From assembly GCA_937967325.1 (NCBI GenBank), contig CALBSQ010000360.1:5841-69840 (forward strand): a stretch of DNA of 64,000 nucleotides, given 5' to 3'. Made by a program: the position numbers and the translations under genes. Origin of the DNA: an uncultured Chloroflexota bacterium. Its GTDB lineage: Bacteria; Chloroflexota; UBA4733. Below the pieces are notes generated by a model. It made no database searches, was not told the origin of the DNA, and saw nothing but the letters and a program-made list of their open reading frames with translations. This document shows, piece by piece, positions 52,491 through 60,634 of the stretch. Positions within the stretch are counted from its first letter, which is position 1; each line of letters starts with the position of its first letter.

Positions 52491-52994
52491 ATGAATGGGG
52501 CGCTGCTCGAGCTGTATCGACACAAGACCTGGGCGACGCTTCGCCTGATCGAGCACTGCCAGGGCCTGGACGACGAGCACCTGGACGCGACGATCCCCGG
52601 CACGTTTGGCACGATCCGCGACACGCTGCGGCACCTGGTTGGGGCCGAGGAGGGCTACTTCTGGACCGTGACGCGTGAGCGCGTGTCGGAGCCCTTACCC
52701 GATGGGCCAATCCCGCTGAGAGAACTCGCCGAGCGCATCCGCCGCCTAGGCCCACGCTGGGAGATCCTGGCCCAGGACGCCGACGCCCCGCGCCGCGAGG
52801 TCACCACTCGGGACGGCTGGCGAATGCTAGGGTCGGTGCCAATGGCGCAGGCCATCCACCACGCCGACGACCACCGCGGCCACGTCCTGTCGATCCTCGG
52901 CGCGCGCGGCCTGGAGGTCCCCGACCTGGACGTGTGGGCCTACGCCGAGTCAGCAGGCCTGATGCAGGAGCTACCGGTAAGCTCAGGCGACTGA
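52491..52994 (+). CDS. DinB family protein
   Basis: 167 residues, a four-helix bundle of the DinB/YfiT type with a three-histidine metal site: TLRHLVGAEEGY (first His) and AIHHADDHRGHV (second and third). Members are often thiol transferases (bacillithiol or mycothiol) or stress proteins; which applies is not clear. The preceding gap, 52270-52490, shows nothing definite. Confidence 0.88.
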   Translation: MNGALLELYRHKTWATLRLIEHCQGLDDEHLDATIPGTFGTIRDTLRHLVGAEEGYFWTVTRERVSEPLPDGPIPLRELAERIRRLGPRWEILAQDADAPRREVTTRDGWRMLGSVPMAQAIHHADDHRGHVLSILGARGLEVPDLDVWAYAESAGLMQELPVSSGD

Positions 52995-53207
52995 ACCCGT
53001 GGGGCGACAACCCCAACGGCCTATGCCGCGCCTTGCCTCACGTGGAGGCCGACCGCGTGTCGCGCTTGGGAGCCGCCGCCGATTGGCGCCGCAAGGCGAA
53101 CGCGCTCTCCTACAAGGAGCTAAGCGGCGTAGGCACAGAGCGTCCGTGATCACGAACCGGTCCTGACCAATGGCTTGATGGGGATGGCCGTCGTACGGCC
53201 GTCCGAG

Positions 53208-53564
53208 TCATAGCGGCAGGAATTCCACCTTCCCCTCCCAATCCTCGGCTTCGGTGGACAACCAGATCAAGACGAGGCTGTCGATGATTGGGGCAATGGG
53301 ATCCTCTTGCTGCGCGACCAGGAGCCCGGAGACAATCCGGCCGTCGCGGAGGCGGTCGTAGGCGCTAGCAGGCATGGTGTTGACGTCGTGTGAGACGACG
53401 ATCAGCCCCTCGCGGGCGGCATACTCCAGCACTTCGGGATCCGGCTGCCTGGCCAAGTCGACCTCGCGGCATCGGACAAAGTCGGCGCCCGGAACGCGGC
53501 GGAGTACACCGTCGATGATATGGTCGTCCAGATCATTATCGGCCAGGAAACGCGGTCGGCTCAC
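53208..53564 (-). CDS. DUF5615 PIN-like toxin
   Basis: 118 residues. FLADNDLDDHIIDGVL supplies the first acidic residues and GLIVVSHDVNTM the second aspartate of the PIN-like fold; CREVDLARQPDPEVLEYA lies between. DUF5615 proteins are predicted RNases found next to DUF433 genes, in the manner of VapC toxins. GTG start overlapping the stop of the DUF433 gene (GTGA) shows tight coupling. Confidence 0.82.
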   Translation of the reverse strand: MSRPRFLADNDLDDHIIDGVLRRVPGADFVRCREVDLARQPDPEVLEYAAREGLIVVSHDVNTMPASAYDRLRDGRIVSGLLVAQQEDPIAPIIDSLVLIWLSTEAEDWEGKVEFLPL

Positions 53565-53887
53565 GGTACCTGCGTCGCCGCCTCGCGTCGCAGCCTCCGC
53601 AGCCGATCCCGGACCGGGCTCGGGCGGGCTTCCGCTCGCGCCCGCTCGCGCGCCCAGATCTCACGCTGGCGGCGCAGGTAGTCGTCGAACTCCGCCTGGT
53701 TGGCCAGGTAGTCGGCGATGCTGCCGTAGACCTGTTCCAAGGTCAGGGACGGATAGCGCTGACGGATGGTCTCTGGCGAATTACCCTGGTAGAATCCCGC
53801 CAGGACCGAGTCGAACATCACGTGGGTGTCGCCGACCCGCCACACGCCGTGCTCGTCCAGCCGCACATACCGCTTCTCGTCGATCAT
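53561..53887 (-). CDS. DUF433 antitoxin-like protein
   Basis: 108 residues from the ATG at 53887. The helix-turn-helix core is VMFDSVLAGFYQGNSPETIR with QRYPSLTLEQVYGSIADYLA, the standard DUF433 pattern. A basic C-terminal tail (RDRLRRLRREAA) is present. It is translated immediately before the DUF5615 protein, the usual antitoxin-first order. The longer frame to 54058 has no support. Confidence 0.83.
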   Translation of the reverse strand: MIDEKRYVRLDEHGVWRVGDTHVMFDSVLAGFYQGNSPETIRQRYPSLTLEQVYGSIADYLANQAEFDDYLRRQREIWARERARAEARPSPVRDRLRRLRREAATQVP

Positions 53888-54137
53888 GGCTCGACTCCCG
53901 TACCACTTCCGTAATGTCCGCTTCCGCCAAATTGTAACGCTTGCTGCACCTGTGGGAGAAGTTTGGTTGCAACGCGCTCCTTTGCCACGCGCCCGAACCC
54001 CATCGCGCCGACAGCCCGGCAGCGGTGTCAACGCCGGCCGCACCGGACAATCCGTCACCTACCGTGCGCGGGTCCCCTTGAGCCCGGTATGGTACTGTCT
54101 GGTGAGGGGATGGCAGTCCGGAAGTGAGGACGGAGCC

Positions 54138-54575
54138 GTGTCGACAATGGGCAAGAGCGCGCATGCACTGGGGTCGATGTACGGCTCGACATCTACGGCT
54201 GCCGCAAGCGGGGATGAGCTCGTCCTCTTGGCGGAGCGAAGTCGCCAGCCTTTTGACCCCGAGGTAACGCTGTTCGCCGATGAGTCGCCGGAGAGCCAGG
54301 AGGCGCAGCGCCTCCCGGAGTCAGCCGGCGAGGAGTTTCGCACGCTTCGGGCCACCGGCGATCGTATCCCGTCCGCGGTCTTCGCGCTGGCCGCGTTTGA
54401 CGGCGTGACCGGGGTCCGGGAGCTGATTCGCGAGCTCGGTTCCTTTGACCAGGCAGTCGCCACGGCTTATGATCGGCACATTGATCATGGTCGGCGTACC
54501 GCGCGTGCTCGCGCCGACTCGTGCCGAGATCAGAAGCACGACGAATATGCTATTCCCCGGCGCGACATCGAGTAG
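54138..54575 (+). CDS. Small protein of unknown function with a truncated paralogue in the window
   Basis: About 145 residues from a GTG with GAGGA upstream; an ATG at 54147 is the alternative. Mostly acidic and helical: ERSRQPFDPEVTLFADESPE, FRTLRATGDRIPSAVFALAA and VRELIRELGSFDQAVATAYD. I recognise no family. A partial paralogue lies at 51490-51660 with mainly synonymous differences, which supports coding. It lies next to the DUF433/DUF5615 pair on the opposite strand. Confidence 0.5.
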   Translation: MSTMGKSAHALGSMYGSTSTAAASGDELVLLAERSRQPFDPEVTLFADESPESQEAQRLPESAGEEFRTLRATGDRIPSAVFALAAFDGVTGVRELIRELGSFDQAVATAYDRHIDHGRRTARARADSCRDQKHDEYAIPRRDIE

Positions 54576-54688
54576 CACCCAGGCCGTACATTCAGACGCC
54601 AATCTGACTCTGTGGTAGACGGTCTCCCGAACCGCTCCTCACCGTTGCGGCGTCTAACACGGCCGGCGCATGCGGGCTCGAGTCGATG

Positions 54689-54925
54689 ATGCCCGGTCCG
54701 CAGAGATTTCAGCGGCACGACGTCCGCCCTCGTCGGGTCTACGGCTATCACGGTACCAGTGCAGCCGCCGCGGAGCTGATCTTGCGGGACGGATTCATGG
54801 CGAGCAAACGGTCGTACGACTGGTTGGGGGACGGCGTGTACTTCTGGGGAGCCATTGGCCCAACGCTCGATCATTGCCGGTGTGCCGTATCCTGCCCGAG
54901 AAACTGGCTAGTAACGTGTGCGTAG
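54689..54925 (+). pseudogene. Truncated ADP-ribosyltransferase-like fragment
   Basis: About 78 codons. VYGYHGTSAAAAELILRDGF and YDWLGDGVYFW match the start of an ART-fold domain found in toxin-like proteins (HGT...WLGxGVYFWE). The remaining half of the domain, including the catalytic glutamate region, is missing, and the frame ends 20 codons later in unrelated sequence. Probably a decayed gene. Confidence 0.45.
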
Positions 54926-54952
54926 AGCCTGTAAGCGGGCAATCGTGGCCCG

Positions 54953-55848
54953 CTAGCCCTGCGGAGACGGCACCGTCTCCGCGGCTCGGGCTCGAACGAA
55001 TTCTTGTACAGCCGCTCGGAACTTCTCCGGCTCCTCGGCGTACGGGAAGTGCCCGCTCTCTTCGAACGCCACGAGCTCGGCGCGTGGGATGCCGTCGCGC
55101 AGGACCTCACTCTGGCGGATGGGAACCCGGGGATCGTGGCGCCCGCACAGGATAAGGGTGGGCACCGCGATCTCGCCCAGATGGTCGGTCAAGTCGTAGG
55201 CGTGCCGCTGGATCGCCTCGCCGAACGCCCGCAGCCGGGGTCGCACCGTGCCCTCGCTTCCCGTCGCAAGGAATGCCGAAAGGAGATCCTTGTTGTGGGT
55301 ACTCAACTCAACGATGAGGTCCGACCAGTGGCGTCGATCGGCGGAGGACGCCGCCGGGTCGTGCAAGAGTGCCGCGGCCTCGTCGAGGGCGGCGCGCCGC
55401 GGGTGGATCGGGTGGTAGATGGAAGATGGCTCCTCGACGAACCGCCAGCTAGGCGCCCGCCGCTGACAATGAGGCCGGTGAGTGCGCGGGGGTGGCGCAG
55501 GGCGTATTGCAGGCCCACCATGCCGGCGATTGTCGCGCCCGCGAATATCCACGGCTCCCCGCCCAGCTCCAACCGCACCGCCTCAAGGTCGTCGACGAGG
55601 CGGTTCATGGAGAGATCATCGGGCGACGTGGCGATCGAGGATCTGCCAACGCCGCGCGGGTTGACCGACACCAGGCGACCGGCGCTGGAGAGCGCGTCGA
55701 GGAAGGGCGCGGTGCGTGCAGACCGCGCGAGGTCTGAGTGGGCGAGATACTGGTGCGCCGTGCAAACCAGCGGGCCGCCGGAGCTGCTGAGGAAGACCTC
55801 GATCCTTACCGCACCGATCTCCACGAACCTCGGCGACAATATCGCCAC
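54953..55848 (-). pseudogene. Frameshifted alpha/beta hydrolase
   Basis: The N-terminal half (from a GTG at 55848) reads GRLVSVNPRGVGRSSIATSP, then AGATIAGMVGLQYALRHPR, the elbow being GATIAG instead of GxSxG. It then loses frame near 55440. The C-terminal half continues in another frame with FVEEPSSIYHPIHPRRAALD, VPTLILCGRHDPRVPIRQSE and EESGHFPYAEEPEKF, which carries the acid and histidine. One frameshift, plus a changed nucleophile, points to a pseudogene; a sequencing error is the alternative for the frameshift. Confidence 0.72.
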
Positions 55849-56016
55849 GAGAGATGCCCTTTCGCGACTTCTCGGATGTGACTCTGCGGCGTCGACGGCG
55901 TCCACACCACCGCCCCTCATGCGGGAGTTCCCGTAGGTCAGGCATGGTACCGTCTGTTTACCATTGGCCATATTCGGCAGCGGATGAATACCTTGCACGA
56001 AGTGCGGTTTAAGTAA

Positions 56017-56556
56017 ATGACATACATAGCGTTCCTACGCGGCATCAACGTCGGCGGCCACACCGTGAAGATGGAACGCCTGCGCGCGCACTTCGCCGAG
56101 CTCGGTCTGGCCAATGTCCGAACGTACATTCAAAGCGGCAACGTCTTCTTCGAGACAGAGCAAACGGACCGGAGGACATTAACACAAACCATTGAGCAAC
56201 ATCTGCACAGCGTCTTGGGTTACGACGTTCCCGTATTCTTGCGCTCGATCCCGGAGCTCGAGCAGATCCTGGCCATCGATCCGTTTCGCAGCATGGACGT
56301 CACGCCTGACATGCGGCTGTGCATCACCTTCACCGCCGACGCCATAGCGAATGATCTGGCTTTACCGCTCTATTCGGCCAAGCGGGATATGGCCGTCGTC
56401 CACACCACCGATCAGGAAGCGTTTGTGGTGTGGTACCTCATCAATGGCCGGCCGCCTGCCGCGAGCGGCATCCTAGACAAGGCGCTCGGATCCAAGACGA
56501 CCACGCGCTTCTTACATACCACCGCCAAGATCCTGCAGGCGGCCAAGGATAGTTGA
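56017..56556 (+). CDS. DUF1697 family protein
   Basis: 179 residues, the standard length. N-terminal YIAFLRGINVGGHTVKMERL and NVRTYIQSGNVFFE are the family hallmark; the C-terminal TRFLHTTAKILQAA is also conserved. The function is unknown. It is intact although its neighbours on both sides are decayed. Confidence 0.92.
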   Translation: MTYIAFLRGINVGGHTVKMERLRAHFAELGLANVRTYIQSGNVFFETEQTDRRTLTQTIEQHLHSVLGYDVPVFLRSIPELEQILAIDPFRSMDVTPDMRLCITFTADAIANDLALPLYSAKRDMAVVHTTDQEAFVVWYLINGRPPAASGILDKALGSKTTTRFLHTTAKILQAAKDS

Positions 56557-56610
56557 CGAAGCCTTGGTGACTACCTCAAATCGATCCGACGGCGGGAGGG
56601 CGACCAGAGG

Positions 56611-57388
56611 TCAGGTGGCAGTTGCTAGTCCGGGTGAATGCTGAGAGGACCGTCCTCGCGCTGCCCAGGCGCGAGCGACGAGACGGATGGAGCCGTCGTC
56701 GGTCTTCGGCAGATTGGCCCGGATGCATTCCCGCCGCACCGCGCGCCGCTCCTCGGTGAGCGACATCGCATAGCTCGGCGCGGGACCTTGCCCGTCGAGG
56801 AATGGTGACCAGTAATCGTCGAAGTCGCGGAAGACCGTCGGGACATCGATGGCGCGCACCGCCACGTCCTCCAGCCTCGCAGCAGTGAAGAGCCGTTCCA
56901 GCGACTCCGGGCTGCAGATCGGGAAGCGCCGGCCTTCGTCCAGCTCCATGGCGGCGGGATCGAGCTGCGCGGCGGCGTCCCAGAAGTGGCGCATGAGCTG
57001 CATCTCGCCGGCGTAGTCCCAGACGTAGATGGCCACGGCGCCGCCGGGGCGGGTGACCCTGGCCATCTGCGCCAGCCCGCGGCCCGGCCGCGGCAGGAAG
57101 TTCAGGACCAGCCCGGAGACCGCCGCGTCGAAGCCGGCTCGACCGAAGGGGAGCGTCTCGGCGTCGCCCTGTCGGAACTCCGCGCGGCCGTCTGGGATTT
57201 GCTCACGGGCATAGGCGACATGGCCTTCCGAGGCGTCGACGCCCGTGACCGCGGCCGGCGCCGCACCCGACATCGAGCCAGCGGCTCCCCGCAGGCACGG
57301 CAAGCCACGCCAGGAACTCGCGTGCAGCCAGCCGGCTCCATCGGCCGACGTATAGCTCATACGCGGCCCCGCTCGCCCAGATGCTCAT
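56611..57388 (-). pseudogene. Frameshifted SAM-dependent methyltransferase
   Basis: The N-terminal part (ATG at 57388) has YELYVGRWSRLAAREFL and the motif I DVGCGAG. It then shifts frame: the rest continues as AAVTGVDASEGHVAYAREQI, FDAAVSGLVLNFLPRPGRGL and ARVTRPGGAVAIYVWDYA. The short motif-I-to-motif-II stretch also appears shortened, which suggests a small deletion as well as a frameshift. The reading frame of the N-terminal part runs without a stop from the upstream transposase remnant. Confidence 0.7.
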
Positions 57389-57462
57389 CGCGACCTCCGC
57401 CTCTGGCGCTCCCGAGATGGCGAGCGCCGGCGACTCCCCTCGCTGCGACCGCCCCGCCGGGC

Positions 57463-57725
57463 GAGTATAGCGGCTGAACCAGGGTAGGGGGCAGGAGATC
57501 TGGAGCAAGCCGAGGTAGTTACTGGCTTTCTTGTCCCAGCGGATCCGGAACGTCCGGCACTTCGACAGCCTGGCAACGTCCATTCACCAACCCACCGACG
57601 CACCTTGTGCTGCACCTTCCGTGGCGGCCTCGGATCGCTAATCAGCCGGACGAGGGGCTTGTCGCAATAGCCCGCGACCGCGCCTCAGACGATGGAATGG
57701 TCGTATCCCTTGTTCAGGCGCTGAC
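57463..57725 (-). mobile_element. Remnant of an IS5-family transposase
   Basis: Fragments of the C-terminal part of an IS5-type DDE transposase occur in two frames. NKGYDHSIV, then a stop, then VRRWVGEWTL are in one frame. ARLSKCRTFRIRWDKKASNY and LGLLQISCPLPWFSRY are in the next. The order fits the final quarter of the protein (DKGYD ... RRWVVERT ... RY.K.A.NYL). At least one stop and one frameshift make it inactive. No terminal inverted repeat was recognised. The stretch 57726-57922 shows nothing further. Confidence 0.68.
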
Positions 57726-57922
57726 GCGGTTACTCCCGTGATTCAAGGGTAACAGAGCACAACGGGCTGAGGAGTGGCAGAGTGGCGCTTGCCCCTCGCC
57801 GACATCGCCGGTATATACGAGCGAGGAGCGTTCAGCGTAGTCCCGCTCCGCTTCGGGTCAGTGATCAAGCCGATCGGCATACGAGAATTGCTCAGCCAGG
57901 ACACGGTTCGGCACAGGCCGCC

Positions 57923-57950
57923 TTGACACTGCCGGCCAACAGAGTACGAC
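57923..57950 (+). promoter_or_regulatory. Candidate promoter for the zinc-ribbon gene
   Basis: TTGACA at 57923-57928, 16 bp, then TACGAC at 57945-57950. The ATG of the zinc-ribbon gene is at 57957, where transcription would start, so the mRNA could be leaderless. The -10 box is weak. Confidence 0.35.
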
Positions 57951-57956
57951 AAAGAG

Positions 57957-58502
57957 ATGTGCTATTGCTCCCGCTGCGGCTATGCCTCCGCATCGCCTGC
58001 GAACTACTGTCCCAACTGCGGCCAGAAGATGCGCGAGCAGCCTGTGCCGATGCAAGGAGCTACATCGAGCGACGTATTACTCACCAATCTGAGGCCGAAC
58101 GCCGAAGCGCCGTTCCATCGAGAGCGCAGGTCTTCTACGCCCGCCACGGTGTTCCTGGTCGGGCTCGTGGCCCTTGGCATGGCGGGCTTCCTGGTCGTGC
58201 AAGCCGGGCGGTCGCCAACATGCGCCAGCGCGGAGACCATGGCCGAGGGCCACCACCAGGTGATCTACACGGCGCTTGAGGCGATCACCGTAGTCCAATT
58301 CGACTGCGCTGGGTTGGTTGCGATCAATCCGATAACCGCTGAGCGACGTGTTACGGTCGATTTTTCGTTCAACGGCAAGCGATTCAGCGCCTGGTACGCT
58401 GTTGCCCCGAGTGGTGTTGTGAGCGCCCAGAATCCGACGGCGCTCACCATCGACAAGATCGCGGACCAGGGGCCGACGATGCTGGCGGCGCTGCTGCGAT
58501 GA
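57957..58502 (+). CDS. Zinc-ribbon membrane protein
   Basis: 181 residues. Two CxxC pairs at the N-terminus (CSRCGY and CPNCGQ) form a zinc ribbon. A single membrane helix (ATVFLVGLVALGMAGFLVVQ) follows near residues 62-82. The C-terminal 95 residues are extracytoplasmic or beta-rich. I do not recognise a more specific family. The gap 58503-58783 after it holds no gene I could support. Confidence 0.72.
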   Translation: MCYCSRCGYASASPANYCPNCGQKMREQPVPMQGATSSDVLLTNLRPNAEAPFHRERRSSTPATVFLVGLVALGMAGFLVVQAGRSPTCASAETMAEGHHQVIYTALEAITVVQFDCAGLVAINPITAERRVTVDFSFNGKRFSAWYAVAPSGVVSAQNPTALTIDKIADQGPTMLAALLR

Positions 58503-58783
58503 TATGCGCAAGGTGTCGCGTGGTGTGGGAGCTCCACGAAGGTCGTTCGAATCGCGGTGCATCTGACGACGCTTGAGGATCTGATGCCTCCCGACTTTGG
58601 AACGGCCGGGCACATCGTCCCAACGGCAGTCGGGCGCTCTGGCGGCAGACCGCGGCATCCCCCGTTACCTCGACGACAATCGCCGGATGAACGGGACCGC
58701 AGTCCCCCGGTCGCTTGGCCGCAGTCCGCAGACGCGGCCCCGGCATCCCCGTCGCCCTGCCTACTGCCTGCATGCACAGCGGC

Positions 58784-60634
58784 TCACCGGTACGCGGCGG
58801 CCTGGACGCCGTAGAGGTCGGCGTACTGGCCGCGCCTGGCGAGGAGCTCGTCGTGGCTGCCGACCTCGACGACGCGCGAGCCGTCGAGGACGACGATCAG
58901 GTCGGCCATGCGCACGGTGCTGAAGCGGTGCGACACAAGGATGGTGACCCGACCGTCGTCGTCGGCGATGTCGTGGGCAAGGCCGGTGCCGTTGCGCTGC
59001 GCGGCGGCGGCGTAGCGCTCGAACAGGGCGTGCTCGGACTCGGCGTCCAGCGCGGCGGTCGGCTCGTCGAGCACCAGCAGCAACGGGTGGTCGCGCATGA
59101 AGCCGCGCGCCAGCGCCAGCTTCTGCCATTGGCCGAACGACACCTCGACGCCGTCGGGCCAGGTAGCGCCGAGCTGAGTGTCCAGGCCAGCGGTGAGGCG
59201 CGCCACGACGTCGTCGGCGCCGGCGCGGCTCACGGCGGCCACGACGGCTGGCTCGTCGTCCAGCCGGGCGACATCGCCCAGGCCGACCGTGTGGCGGGCG
59301 CGCAGCTCGAAGCGGTAGAAGTCCTGCAACGCTCCGGAGAGCCGCTGGCGCCATTCCTCGCTGGGCATGCGCGCCAGCGGCCGGCCGTCGACGTAGATCG
59401 CGCCGGAGGTGGGCTCGTAGAGCTTGGCGAGCAGCTTGACCAGGGTGCTCTTGCCGGCCCCGTTCTCGCCGACGATGGCGACCACCGTGCCCGCGGGCAG
59501 CTCGAGCGACACGTCCTCCAGCACCAGGCGCTCCGTGCCGGGGTAGGCGAAGGAGACGTGCTCCAGGCGGATGCCTTTCTCCATACGGGGGGGCACCGGC
59601 AGGTCGGCGTGCGCGACCAGAGACGCCGCGTAGTCTTCGAGCCAGGCCAGGCGTCGGGAGCCGTCCATCCAGATGCCGCGCAGGAAGCCGATCTCGCCGA
59701 CGGTCGCGCCGATGTAGGCGGACAGGCGCGAGCCGGCGGCCAGGAGGAGCAGCACACTGGCGGGCGGCGCGCCGAGCCCCGACGACACGAAGACGACGGC
59801 GCCGGCGTAGGCGCCGCCGAACACCGCCCAGGCCAGCGCGTGCCACAGGGCCGAGCCCCAGCGGGCGGCGGCGATGGGGCCGTACCAGCGCTCCCAGGCG
59901 GCGCGGCGGCCGGCGATCAGGCGCTCACCGATGCCGGTGATGCGGACCTCCTTGCCAGGCGGGGCGGTGGTGGCGACCGTGAAGAGGTGGCGGGCGAGGC
60001 GGCTGGCCTGGGCGCCACGCTCATGGGCGCGGCGCTCAACGGCGGGCCGCCAGGTCGAGGTCAGCACGGTGGGCAGCGCGAACACGGCGAGCAACGCCAG
60101 CGCGGGGTGGATGGAGACGAGCAACGCGATGGTGACGACGAGTCGCAGTATCCAGCCGCAGGTGGAGAACACCGACATGTACATGTGGTCCAGCACGAAC
60201 ACCTGGTCGCGCAACACGCCGAGCCGGTCCAGGTAGTCGGGGCGCTCCTGGTGGGCGATGGTGGCCACCGACGCCAGCAGCCGGGCGACGTGGGACTCGA
60301 GAGCGATGGTGACCTTGTCGCGGAAGCGGCGCTGCACGCGGGTGCTGACCGTGCGCAGCAGCCAGGTCCCGGCCGCGGACAAGCCGAGTGCGCTGGCGGC
60401 AATGCGCACGAGCGTGCCGTCGTGCCCGAGCACGCCCTGGCCGAGCAGCTTGAGCCACAGCGCGAGCAGCGCGTCGGGCAGCGCCGCCGCCAGCGCCAGG
60501 ACGAACGCCGTGGACATGAGGGCAGGCTCGTGTCGATAGCCGAGCTTGCACAGCCGCCACATCGACGACAACGCCGGCGGCATTTCGTCAATTGCGGCGG
60601 CGCCGTTGCGGCCGGCCTCAGACGAGGACGTCAT
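58784..60634 (-). CDS. ABC transporter ATP-binding/permease protein (exporter half 2)
   Basis: About 616 residues from the ATG at 60634, overlapping the upstream gene by 17 bp. Six membrane helices, then an ATPase: Walker A GENGAGKSTLVKLL, signature SFGQWQ (not LSGGQ), Walker B LLLVLDEPTAALD and the H-loop VSHRFSTV. The altered signature is typical of one half of a heterodimer. With the 60618-62480 product it forms a type I exporter of peptides, lipids or drugs. Confidence 0.92.
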   Translation of the reverse strand: MTSSSEAGRNGAAAIDEMPPALSSMWRLCKLGYRHEPALMSTAFVLALAAALPDALLALWLKLLGQGVLGHDGTLVRIAASALGLSAAGTWLLRTVSTRVQRRFRDKVTIALESHVARLLASVATIAHQERPDYLDRLGVLRDQVFVLDHMYMSVFSTCGWILRLVVTIALLVSIHPALALLAVFALPTVLTSTWRPAVERRAHERGAQASRLARHLFTVATTAPPGKEVRITGIGERLIAGRRAAWERWYGPIAAARWGSALWHALAWAVFGGAYAGAVVFVSSGLGAPPASVLLLLAAGSRLSAYIGATVGEIGFLRGIWMDGSRRLAWLEDYAASLVAHADLPVPPRMEKGIRLEHVSFAYPGTERLVLEDVSLELPAGTVVAIVGENGAGKSTLVKLLAKLYEPTSGAIYVDGRPLARMPSEEWRQRLSGALQDFYRFELRARHTVGLGDVARLDDEPAVVAAVSRAGADDVVARLTAGLDTQLGATWPDGVEVSFGQWQKLALARGFMRDHPLLLVLDEPTAALDAESEHALFERYAAAAQRNGTGLAHDIADDDGRVTILVSHRFSTVRMADLIVVLDGSRVVEVGSHDELLARRGQYADLYGVQAAAYR

